Position numbers and translations under genes: made by a program. Below the pieces are notes generated by a model. It saw only the letters and a list, made by a program, of their open reading frames with translations. It made no database searches and was not told where the DNA came from. DNA of 64,000 nucleotides from an uncultured Pelagibacteraceae bacterium (GTDB lineage Bacteria > Pseudomonadota > Alphaproteobacteria > Pelagibacterales > Pelagibacteraceae), in contig CACBKA010000001.1 in NCBI GenBank assembly GCA_902539745.1, positions 62,001 to 126,000 on the forward strand. The letters run 5' to 3'. The stretch's first letter is position 1. Every line of letters starts with the position of its first letter. Below are positions 57,138-64,000 of this stretch, in pieces.

Positions 57138-58397
57138 ATGACAGACACTTTATCAAAAATAGAAAAAAGAACTGCTTACACCCTCCTATTACCAGCGGTG
57201 TTTTTAGTCTTCGCCATAGTTTTATTTCCAATATTTGCAAATATCTGGATAAGTTTTAAGGAAGTACAATTAAAAGATATTAGAATTCCTGAACCAAGAG
57301 CAAAAAAAATTGTAAAAATTATACCTGAAGACAAATCAAAATTAAAAATAGTTTATAGACTAAGAAATAGTTCGTTAATTCAAGATATCAATAATATTAA
57401 ATTTTCAGAAAGACTTCCAAACAATATAGAACCTGCAGATCTTGACTCAAGATGTGAATTTAAATCAAAAAAAATTATATGTAATTTTGGGAATTGGGAA
57501 GCTGGATATAAAGAAAATTTTGAAATTTTAATTCAAAATACTAATAATAAGGAAATAGATAAAACAGCTGTTAAAGATCAAGAACCAAAACTATCTGGTG
57601 ATGCTGATAATATTTTATTAACAACAAAGTTTACATTAAAAAACTTCAAAAATATTTTTAATGAAAATGAGTTTTTAGATTTATTGTTAACTACTTTTTA
57701 CTTCACATTTTTTGGAACTGTTGGTGCTATTATTTTTGGAATGTTTGCTGCGCAATTAGTAAATCAAAAGTTTTATGGTAGGACTTTTATGAGGAGTATT
57801 TTACTTTTTCCATACGTAGGTCCAGTAGTTGCATTAGCATACACTTGGACATTAATGCTTGATCCAAATAGTGGAACTTTAAATGCTCTACTGGTTAATT
57901 TCGGTATAATTGATAAACCAATTAATCTATTAGGTCAGAAATATTTAATATTAAGTCTTTTTGGTTTTGAAATTAAATTAAGATTAGCATTAACAACTGT
58001 AATTATGTTTGAAATTTGGAGATACTTTCCCCTAGCCTTCTTGTTTATTTTAGCAAGGCTGCAGGCTGTTCCTAAAGATTTGTATGAAGCTGCGGAAGTT
58101 GATGGTGCTGGACCATTTAGAAAATTTATAAATATTACTCTTCCACAGATAACAGCAATTTTATCTATTCTGTTTATGATAAGGTTTATTTGGAATTTTA
58201 ATAAATTTGAAGATATTTTTCTTTTAACTGGTGGAGCATCGGGAACAAGAACATTACCAATTAATGTATATCAACAAGGTTTTGCTGTTTCAAACATAGG
58301 AATGGGATCCGCTGTTTCTATTGTCATAGTCATGTTGCTAATAATTTTCATGATTATTTACTTTAAATTAATTGGAAAGAGAGCAAATGAAGTATAA
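57138..58397 (+). CDS. CUT1-type ABC permease with DUF11-like periplasmic insertion
   Basis: A 419-residue MalF/UgpA-like permease. TM1 (about 14-37) is followed by roughly 125 periplasmic residues, then five helices and the coupling loop DLYEAAEVDGAGPFRKFINITLPQI. Usual UgpA proteins have about 290-310 residues and a short TM1-TM2 loop. The insertion contains KIVYRLRNSSLIQDINNIKFSERLPNNIEP, then CEFKSKKIICNFGNWEAGYKENFEILIQN, which resembles the Ig-like DUF11 repeat (N-D-LP then C...C-G-x-L-x-x-G) with two cysteines. It may contact the binding protein, as the MalF P2 loop does. It overlaps the next ORF by 11 bases. Confidence 0.93.
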   Translation: MTDTLSKIEKRTAYTLLLPAVFLVFAIVLFPIFANIWISFKEVQLKDIRIPEPRAKKIVKIIPEDKSKLKIVYRLRNSSLIQDINNIKFSERLPNNIEPADLDSRCEFKSKKIICNFGNWEAGYKENFEILIQNTNNKEIDKTAVKDQEPKLSGDADNILLTTKFTLKNFKNIFNENEFLDLLLTTFYFTFFGTVGAIIFGMFAAQLVNQKFYGRTFMRSILLFPYVGPVVALAYTWTLMLDPNSGTLNALLVNFGIIDKPINLLGQKYLILSLFGFEIKLRLALTTVIMFEIWRYFPLAFLFILARLQAVPKDLYEAAEVDGAGPFRKFINITLPQITAILSILFMIRFIWNFNKFEDIFLLTGGASGTRTLPINVYQQGFAVSNIGMGSAVSIVIVMLLIIFMIIYFKLIGKRANEV

Positions 58398-58863
58398 ACC
58401 GTTATTCATTTATTTATTTATTTCATCAGTTTTTTTAACTTTGGTGAGTTCGATCTGGAAAATTATGGCAACCCTACAAGGACTGAAGCTTACAGAGATA
58501 AATCTTAATATTAATTTTCTTCTAGCTCTATTTTTAAGTCTGGCGTTTATTTTAATAGGTAAAAAGTTTAATCATTTAATTAAAATTGTAATTCTTTCTT
58601 TAATATTCACTTTTTTTTATATTTTGATAAATGAAGGTGCTCCAATTTGGTATAATGTTGGCATTCTTTTAATATGCTTATTTTTTACAAATAGACTTAA
58701 AAATTATGATTTAAATTTTCTAAGAGAGGATTTTATCTCTGAAAAGATTGTTTTTGATTTTTTATCACTTTTTTGCAATTGTATTTTTTGCTTTTGTAAT
58801 TTTATTTCCCTTTTATTTAATGTTCGTAACGAGCTTCAAAACTCAAGCCGCTCTTTTGTTTAA
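58387..58863 (+). CDS. Small membrane protein overlapping the second permease
   Basis: An ORF of about 158 residues from ATG 58387 (the track's 58372 is a TTG). It has four hydrophobic segments: PLFIYLFISSVFLTLVSSIW, FLLALFLSLAFILIG, IKIVILSLIFTFFYILI and YNVGILLICLFF. The last 40 or so residues (IVFDFLSLFCNCIFCFCNF onward) are the out-of-frame reading of the permease that follows, a 125-base overlap. Either a real accessory subunit with a long overlapping tail, or the N-terminal part of a longer permease separated by a +1 frameshift near GAAAAGATTG. No family recognised. Confidence 0.5.
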   Translation: MKYKPLFIYLFISSVFLTLVSSIWKIMATLQGLKLTEINLNINFLLALFLSLAFILIGKKFNHLIKIVILSLIFTFFYILINEGAPIWYNVGILLICLFFTNRLKNYDLNFLREDFISEKIVFDFLSLFCNCIFCFCNFISLLFNVRNELQNSSRSFV

Positions 58864-59581
58864 TCCTTTAGATTTAAGTATTAGTTTAACAAATAATCTA
58901 ACAGAAACATTTAAATCTTATTTTGTTATTTTTAATACTTATGACTTTGGAAGATATATTTATACAAGCTCTATTGTTTCAATAGGAACTGTAATTATTA
59001 CTCTGATCTTTGCGATACCAGCGGCGTATGCTGTTGCTAGGTTGAACTTTTTTGGCAAAACTTTTTTATCTACTTCAATATTAATTATATATATGTTCCC
59101 AGCTATAGTTTTGGTTATACCTCTTTATACTGTTTTTAGTCAGTTAGGTTTAAGAAACTCAATTGAAGGTCTTCTAATTGTTTACACAGCAACAACTCTA
59201 CCTGTCGCAATTTATATGTTACAAGGTTACTTTAAAAGTATTCCTAAAGAAATTGAAGATGCTGGCCTAATGGATGGACAAAATTGGTTTGGAATAATAA
59301 TTAAAATTATCATACCTTTAAGTTTGCCAGCAATAGCATCTGTTGCCTTGTATGTTTTTATGATTGCATGGAATGAATTTTTATTTTCTTTAATGTTTTT
59401 GGACAATCCTAAAACATTTACATTATCCAGGGCTATCAATCATTTAACTGGTGATGCTGAAACACCTAGACAATACCTGATGGCCGGCTCAGTAGTGGTA
59501 ACTTTGCCTATTCTTTTAATTTTTGTTTACTTTGAAAAATATCTTGTCAGTGGATTAACTGCGGGAAGTGTAAAGGGTTAA
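58739..59581 (+). CDS. CUT1-type ABC permease (MalG/UgpE-like), probable CTG start
   Basis: About 280 residues with six helices: FAFVILFPFYLMFVTSFKTQAALL near the start, IYMFPAIVLVIPLYTVFSQLGLRNS, and coupling loop IPKEIEDAGLMDGQNWFGIIIKIIIPLSLPAIASVALYVFMIAWNEFLFSLMF. The ORF track begins at TTG 58748. In-frame TAA at 58721 limits the start. AGAGAGGA (58723-58730) is 8 bases ahead of CTG 58739, which gives the family-like MKRLFLIF; TTG 58748 would be 17 bases away. I therefore prefer CTG. The stop shares one base with the hydrolase ATG (TAATG). Confidence 0.88.
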   Translation: MKRLFLIFYHFFAIVFFAFVILFPFYLMFVTSFKTQAALLFNPLDLSISLTNNLTETFKSYFVIFNTYDFGRYIYTSSIVSIGTVIITLIFAIPAAYAVARLNFFGKTFLSTSILIIYMFPAIVLVIPLYTVFSQLGLRNSIEGLLIVYTATTLPVAIYMLQGYFKSIPKEIEDAGLMDGQNWFGIIIKIIIPLSLPAIASVALYVFMIAWNEFLFSLMFLDNPKTFTLSRAINHLTGDAETPRQYLMAGSVVVTLPILLIFVYFEKYLVSGLTAGSVKG

Positions 59582-60837
59582 TGAAAATTTCGATAAATAA
59601 AGCAAAAAAAACTTTACTTGGTAACAGAAGAAAAGGATACACCTTACCAACCAATAATAAACTTTACCCTGCTCAGTGGAATTGGGACTCAGGCTTTATT
59701 GCTCTAGGATATTCTTACTTTAATTTAAACTTTGCATTAAAAGAAATAAATACATTGTTAGATGGGCAATGGAAGGATGGAATGGTTCCACACATTTTGT
59801 TTCATAATACAAGAACAAACTATTATCCAAATTATACTGCATGGAATTGTGGTAATAAAATCCACTCATCTGGAATAACTCAACCACCAATATTAGCAAC
59901 AATTTTAAAAGAAATTTTAAATAAAAATAGTATTAGCAAAACCCAAATTATAAATATAAAAAAAATAATTTTAAAAATTAAAAAATTTCATGAATGGTTA
60001 ATTCAATTTAGAGATCCAAAAAAAAGTGGTTTGGTATCAATTTTGCATCCTTGGGAAAGTGGATATGATAATTCCCCTTTATGGGATGAGCCTATGAATA
60101 AAGTAAAAATTGAAAAAAATATAAAATATAAAAGAGCTGATAATAAAGTTGTAAACCCAGATTATAGACCACATGATATTGATTACGATAGATATGTCAC
60201 AATAAAAAATCATTTAAGAAAAATTAAATATAATCCAAAAAAAGTTTATAAATCCTCCTTTTTTAATGTGGTAGATGTTGGTTTTAATTCAATATTTTTA
60301 AAAGCAAACAAAGACCTAGTTACATTATTAGATGCCTTTGGTTTAAATAAAAATAAAATAGATGGATACATCAAAATGACAGAAAAAAATTTCCTTAAAT
60401 TATATGATAAAAAAAAAGGAACTTTTTTTTCAAAAGATGTAAAAAATAATAAAAAGATCTACATGCCATCAATAACCAATTATTTTGTATTATTTGCTGA
60501 TTTGAACAATAGTAAAATTAATAACAAACTAATTGAAAATCTTAAAAAACATAACCCTAAAGAAAAATATTTTTTTTCATCAATTAAACCAAATCATAAA
60601 AGTTTTGAGGAGAAAAGATACTGGAGAGGCCCTGTCTGGATTAATTGTAACTGGTTTATTTACAAAGGATTAAAAAATAAAGATAAGTTTTTTTCTGATA
60701 AAATTAAAAATAAAACTATTGAAATGTTAGAGAAAAAAGGTTTTTTTGAATATTACAGTTGTAAGAATGGTAAACCAATGGGTGCAAAGAATTTTTCTTG
60801 GTCTGCCGCTTTGTATTTAGATTTAAAGTCTAATTAA
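59581..60837 (+). CDS. GH63-like glycoside hydrolase (glucosyl/mannosylglycerate hydrolase type)
   Basis: A 418-residue (alpha/alpha)6-type hydrolase without signal peptide, so cytoplasmic. Conserved stretches are YPAQWNWDSGFIALG (30-43), DGMVPHILF, SSGITQPPILA, HPWESGYDNSPLWDEP (156-171; Asp163 is the likely general acid), RPHDIDYDRYV, RYWRGPVWINCNWFIYKGL (346-364) and GFFEYYSCKNGKPMGAKNFSWSAALYL (387-412; Glu390 is the likely base). This layout matches bacterial GH63 glucosylglycerate/mannosylglycerate hydrolases; other GH63/GH37-like specificities remain possible. It is translationally coupled to the permease gene, implying cleavage of the imported solute. Confidence 0.8.
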   Translation: MKISINKAKKTLLGNRRKGYTLPTNNKLYPAQWNWDSGFIALGYSYFNLNFALKEINTLLDGQWKDGMVPHILFHNTRTNYYPNYTAWNCGNKIHSSGITQPPILATILKEILNKNSISKTQIINIKKIILKIKKFHEWLIQFRDPKKSGLVSILHPWESGYDNSPLWDEPMNKVKIEKNIKYKRADNKVVNPDYRPHDIDYDRYVTIKNHLRKIKYNPKKVYKSSFFNVVDVGFNSIFLKANKDLVTLLDAFGLNKNKIDGYIKMTEKNFLKLYDKKKGTFFSKDVKNNKKIYMPSITNYFVLFADLNNSKINNKLIENLKKHNPKEKYFFSSIKPNHKSFEEKRYWRGPVWINCNWFIYKGLKNKDKFFSDKIKNKTIEMLEKKGFFEYYSCKNGKPMGAKNFSWSAALYLDLKSN

Positions 60838-61678
60838 TTTTTCTAACGATAAAAACGAAAATTATTGAAGTTAAGAACATTACTATCGCATAAGTAGCCG
60901 TAGGTATGAGATAGGTTATTTCAGTAAAGAGTTGACTTGCTACAAATACAGCTAAAGTTCCGTTTTGAAGTCCACACTCAAGAGAAATAGATTTTCTTTG
61001 TGAAACTCCACTGGCAAGAAATTTTGCAACATAGTAACCGATAAACATCATGATAATATTTAAAACTAAAGTAATTAATCCAGCTTGTTTAATATAACCC
61101 ATTATATTCTCCCACTCTTCAACCCATATAGCAGCAAAAACAATTACAAATAAAAAAACTGAAATTCTTTCAATCAATTGAGATTTAGACATAACAAAGT
61201 TTGTTGCGAATTTTCTTATTAACATTCCAATAATTACTGGAAGAGTTACAACCAAAAACATTTTCATTGATATTCCTATCATTGAAATTTCTTTTGAAAT
61301 TTCCGCAACTTCTAATAATTCTGCAGATTTAAATACAATAAATGGAACCGAAATAATGCTGATTAAACTTATAATTGCTGTTAATGAAATTGAAAGAGCC
61401 ACATCTCCATTAGCAAATTTTGTAAGTACATTAGATGTTACACCACCAGGTGCAGCGGCAATAATCATTACACCAAGAGCAATCTCTAAAGGTAAATTAA
61501 AAATTTTAAGTAGTAGAAAAGCAATAATTGGAAGCAGTATTAACTGACAAATTAATCCAACTAAAAAATCTTTTGGCTGTTTTACTACTCTTAAAAAATC
61601 TTGACCGGTTAAACCTAATCCAAGTGCTAACATTATTAGTGCGAGAGCTATAGGCGCAATTTTTGTTACTACTTCCAT
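60830..61678 (-). CDS. Bile acid:Na+ symporter family (BASS) transporter
   Basis: A 282-residue membrane protein with about nine helices. Family motifs are LALIMLALGLGLTGQDFLRV, IAAAPGGVTSNVLTKFANGDVALSISLTAIISL and SLECGLQNGTLAVFVASQLF. Members move organic acids with sodium, such as bile acids and pyruvate; bacterial substrates are often unknown. The 8-base overlap with the convergent GH63-like gene excludes a terminator. Its proximity to a possible glycerate-releasing enzyme is suggestive only. Confidence 0.88.
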   Translation of the reverse strand: MEVVTKIAPIALALIMLALGLGLTGQDFLRVVKQPKDFLVGLICQLILLPIIAFLLLKIFNLPLEIALGVMIIAAAPGGVTSNVLTKFANGDVALSISLTAIISLISIISVPFIVFKSAELLEVAEISKEISMIGISMKMFLVVTLPVIIGMLIRKFATNFVMSKSQLIERISVFLFVIVFAAIWVEEWENIMGYIKQAGLITLVLNIIMMFIGYYVAKFLASGVSQRKSISLECGLQNGTLAVFVASQLFTEITYLIPTATYAIVMFLTSIIFVFIVRKIN

Positions 61679-61681
61679 TTA

Positions 61682-62686
61682 TTAAATAAGTTTTGATATT
61701 TGTATTGATGTATCACACATACGATTTGAAAAACCCCATTCATTATCATACCAAGATAGTACTCTACTAAATTTATTTTTTATAACTTGAGTTTGGGTAA
61801 CGTCAAATATTGAACTGTGTGAATCATGATTAAAATCTTTTGAAACTAGTGGCTGTTTATTAATTCCAAGAATACCTTTTAGCTCAGCACTAGCAGCTTT
61901 TGTCATAGCATCATTTATACTATCGGCGGTAACATCTTTTTTTGTAACTAATGTAAAATCGATTAAAGAGACATTTGGTGTTGGAACTCTTATGGCCGTA
62001 CCATCAAGTTTTCCTTTTAGACTTGGTAAAACTAAACTCATTGCTTTAGCAGCTCCTGTTGAGGTAGGTATCATTGCTCCCTCAGTAGATCTTGCTCTTC
62101 TTAAATCTTTATGAAGTGTATCTAATAATTTTTGGTCTCCTGTGTAACTATGAATAGTAGTCATATATCCATACTCAATACCAAAACTATTCTCTAAAAC
62201 CATTGCGACTGGTGCTAGGCAATTTGTTGTGCAAGATCCGTTGGAAATAACATTGTGCTCTTTTTTTAAATCTTTACTATTTACTCCTTGCACAATTGTA
62301 AAATCTACATCTTTTCCTGGGGCTGATATAATAACTTTTTTTGCTCCGGCTTTTAAATGTTTGCCCGCAGTTTCTTTATTCAAGAATAAGCCTGTGCATT
62401 CTAAAACAATATCAGCACCAACTTTACCCCAAGGTAAATTTACTGGATCCCTTTCAGCAAAGACTTTTATATTTTGATTTAAAATTTTAAAACCGTCTTT
62501 TGATGTACTTACATCATGTGGTAGAGTTCCGTGCGTACTATCGTATTTTATTAAATGGGCATTGGTATCTATGGAACCAAGATCATTAATACCAACAACT
62601 TGAATTTTGTCTTTATAATTCTCTAATAAAGCCCTGAGAATTAGCCTGCCTATTCTTCCAAAACCGTTAATTCCAATTTTTACCAT
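61682..62686 (-). CDS. gap: Glyceraldehyde-3-phosphate dehydrogenase, type I
   Basis: A 334-residue GAPDH for glycolysis/gluconeogenesis. VKIGINGFGRIGRLILRAL opens the Rossmann fold, NDLGSI holds the NAD-selecting Asp near 35, and the active cysteine is Cys152 in ISNGSCTTNCLAPV, partnered by His179 in TTIHSYTGDQ. STGAAKAMSLVLPSLKGKLDGTAIRVPTPNVSLIDF and SWYDNEWGFSNRM complete the family. The usual SNASCTTNC is NGS here. It is 3 bases upstream of the BASS gene on the same strand. Confidence 0.95.
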   Translation of the reverse strand: MVKIGINGFGRIGRLILRALLENYKDKIQVVGINDLGSIDTNAHLIKYDSTHGTLPHDVSTSKDGFKILNQNIKVFAERDPVNLPWGKVGADIVLECTGLFLNKETAGKHLKAGAKKVIISAPGKDVDFTIVQGVNSKDLKKEHNVISNGSCTTNCLAPVAMVLENSFGIEYGYMTTIHSYTGDQKLLDTLHKDLRRARSTEGAMIPTSTGAAKAMSLVLPSLKGKLDGTAIRVPTPNVSLIDFTLVTKKDVTADSINDAMTKAASAELKGILGINKQPLVSKDFNHDSHSSIFDVTQTQVIKNKFSRVLSWYDNEWGFSNRMCDTSIQISKLI

Positions 62687-62769
62687 TTATAGTTTCACTT
62701 TGTATTCTTTAATCCGCTTTAATGATTTCATCAACAATTATTTTAATAATTAGAATGTAAATAAGCTTG

Positions 62770-63723
62770 TTATAAAAAGTTAATAACAAATTTTTTATCC
62801 TTACAAATAGACTCTACAAGTGAATACATAATAGGAAAATCTTTTTTAGATAGGTCTTTTAAAATCTTTGGTCCTATTTGAAATGCTAATTCAGCACCTT
62901 CAACTGTATCGTTTGGCATAAACTTTTTCTTTGCCTCAGAATATGAATGGCCCTCACCTAAGTGTTGTCCCATTTTACGGTTTCTTCCGCCCGCAATACT
63001 AACGTATAAATCCCCTAAGCCAGCTAATCCATAAACCGTTTGTTCTGAACCACCAAATAGCTTAATAAATTTTCCCATCTCAATCACAGATTTTTGCATC
63101 AATATAGCTGCTGTGTTTAGATCTTTTGCTGAACCAATAACCATTGAATAAAAATTTTTTATTGCAGCACACATTTCAACTCCAACAACATCTTTAGAAT
63201 AATCCATAAAATAATAACTGGTTTTCACTAGCTTGCCTACAGCCTCAGCTGAGGAAATATTCTTATTAGTAAAAACTACTCCAGTTTTGTTTCTTTTAGA
63301 TAAATCTTTAGCTAAACAAGGTCCTGCTACAGCAGAGACATTCGGGTTTTTAAATAAATTTGTTAATATTTCTAATCTGTCGTTTTTAATTGATAAACCC
63401 TTAGTAAGTAAAAGTAACGGGGTTTTTGAATTTGAGGAATTAAGTTCACTTGAAATCCAATTTATTCCCTTTGAATTAACACCTAAAACAATGACATCGT
63501 ATTTTTTTTTAATTTCTTCATTAAGACTTTTAGAATTTAAAAACACTATTTTATCTGAAAGTTTACAATTAAGAGGTTTATGAAAACTGTCCTTATTTAA
63601 TTTATTAATTTGATCATTTTCTAATGGAGATCCAATAAGTGTGACGTCATGTTTATTATCAATACATGGAAAAGTAAAAGCTGATCCCATTGCACCTGCT
63701 CCAATTATTAATATTTTACTCAT
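62770..63723 (-). CDS. Glycerol-3-phosphate dehydrogenase-like protein, divergent GpsA
   Basis: A 317-residue NAD(P)-dependent dehydrogenase of the GpsA fold. Family positions are KILIIGAGAMGSAFTFPCID, LLLLTKGLSIKNDRLEIL, AVAGPCLAKDLSKRNKTGVVF, VGVEMCAAIKNFYSMVIGSA (catalytic Lys in IKN) and GLAGLGDLYVSIAGGRNRKMGQHLGEG. Standard GpsA reads GPSFA and ELxGALKN, so two core motifs are altered. Phospholipid precursor synthesis is the default role; a different hydroxyacid or sugar-phosphate substrate is possible. It starts 2 bases after the upstream gene's stop. Confidence 0.8.
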   Translation of the reverse strand: MSKILIIGAGAMGSAFTFPCIDNKHDVTLIGSPLENDQINKLNKDSFHKPLNCKLSDKIVFLNSKSLNEEIKKKYDVIVLGVNSKGINWISSELNSSNSKTPLLLLTKGLSIKNDRLEILTNLFKNPNVSAVAGPCLAKDLSKRNKTGVVFTNKNISSAEAVGKLVKTSYYFMDYSKDVVGVEMCAAIKNFYSMVIGSAKDLNTAAILMQKSVIEMGKFIKLFGGSEQTVYGLAGLGDLYVSIAGGRNRKMGQHLGEGHSYSEAKKKFMPNDTVEGAELAFQIGPKILKDLSKKDFPIMYSLVESICKDKKFVINFL

Positions 63724-63725
63724 AA

Positions 63726-64000
63726 TTAATTTTTAATAAAAACTTTTTGTATTAATATAAAAATAGAAATTAATTCTACCTTGGCAACCACCATGAACAA
63801 AATAATCGATATTTTTGAAAATGATGACAAATTCACAAATTCGATCTTTTCTATACTATAAATATCTGACGAAACTGTGTTTGTTAAGGTTAAAATTGAT
63901 AATTTGAAAGAATTTTCAAAATCTAAAAAGTCAACTAATAAAATACCGCTTAAAAGAAATATGCTTATAAAAAACAGTATAAATATTAGAAAGGATATTT
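63726..64000 (-). CDS. C-terminus of a TrkH-like potassium transporter, 5' end beyond window
   Basis: Absent from the ORF track because it runs off the right edge. The minus strand reads 91 residues ending at TAA 63726-63728: ISFLIFILFFISIFLLSGILLVDFLDF, then LSILTLTNTVSSDIYSIEKIEF, then SSFSKISIILFMVVAKVELISIFILIQKVFIKN. The last part matches the end of TrkH/KtrB proteins (FSK-x-L-x-x-x-x-M-x-x-x-R/K-x-E), a K+ uptake channel subunit. Identification rests on this short tail. The stop is 2 bases before the gpsA-like start. Confidence 0.55.
   Translation of the reverse strand, partial: ISFLIFILFFISIFLLSGILLVDFLDFENSFKLSILTLTNTVSSDIYSIEKIEFVNLSSFSKISIILFMVVAKVELISIFILIQKVFIKN

Noticed and set aside
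1-64000. Mobile elements, prophage or genomic island
   Set aside because: No transposase, integrase, phage gene, att-like direct repeat beside a tRNA, or block of different base composition was seen; the tRNA genes have no integrase nearby.

Overview
The window looks like a streamlined alphaproteobacterial chromosome of the Pelagibacterales (SAR11) type. By eye it is very AT-rich (about 30% GC). Intergenic gaps are usually under 100 bases and none exceeds 300. Many neighbouring genes share a base or overlap (TAATG, ATGA, GTGA junctions). The gene order argS-nagZ-scpAB-tatABC-serS-yajC-secDF is alphaproteobacterial. ABC importers for amino acids, iron, betaines, zinc and a carbohydrate-like solute dominate the second half. 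I see no insertion sequence, prophage, CRISPR array or integron. The assignment comes from protein character and gene order, not from a search.

Layout. 1-1574: divergent inositol-catabolism genes iolG (cut by the window edge) and iolE. 1577-6772: minus-strand run tgt, cyclophilin, coaD, gyrA, ssb. 6863-10365: uvrA and a PuuD-like membrane protein. 10362-24902: an 18-gene minus-strand block (dapA, smpB, folK, rel, pyrE, pdxJ, argS, a small membrane protein, nagZ, scpA, scpB, tatA, tatB, tatC, serS, yajC, secD, secF). 24942-32613: lytic transglycosylase, tRNA-Ser(GCU), MATE exporter, trhO, an O-methyltransferase, dgt, an A-type Fe-S carrier and xth. 32606-38160: manC, ilvD, valS. 38233-40074: tRNA-Cys, a SufU/NifU-like scaffold, tRNA-Asn, an XRE regulator and a secreted protein of unknown function.

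40101-62686 is mostly transport: aapJQMP for amino acids; tRNA-Arg; a ferric-iron importer (fbpABC) behind a perfect 7-1-7 Fur-type box; egtD beside a proX-proW betaine importer that lacks its own ATPase; zur-znuB-znuC and divergent znuA with two Zur-type boxes; and a CUT1-type ABC importer that ends, translationally coupled, in a GH63-like glycoside hydrolase. A BASS-family symporter, gapA, a divergent gpsA and the C-terminus of a TrkH-like protein close the window.

Most interesting points: (1) the CUT1 importer plus GH63-like hydrolase looks like an uptake-and-cleavage cassette for a glucosyl- or mannosylglycerate type osmolyte. One of its permeases carries a DUF11-like periplasmic insertion, and it includes an overlapping extra membrane ORF and a permease that probably starts at CTG. 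(2) Tgt lacks the three cysteines that bind zinc in the family, and Rel lacks the region between TGS and ACT. (3) Three binding-protein/permease junctions carry strong RNA hairpins; in the iron operon the hairpin loop is complementary to the next gene's Shine-Dalgarno sequence.
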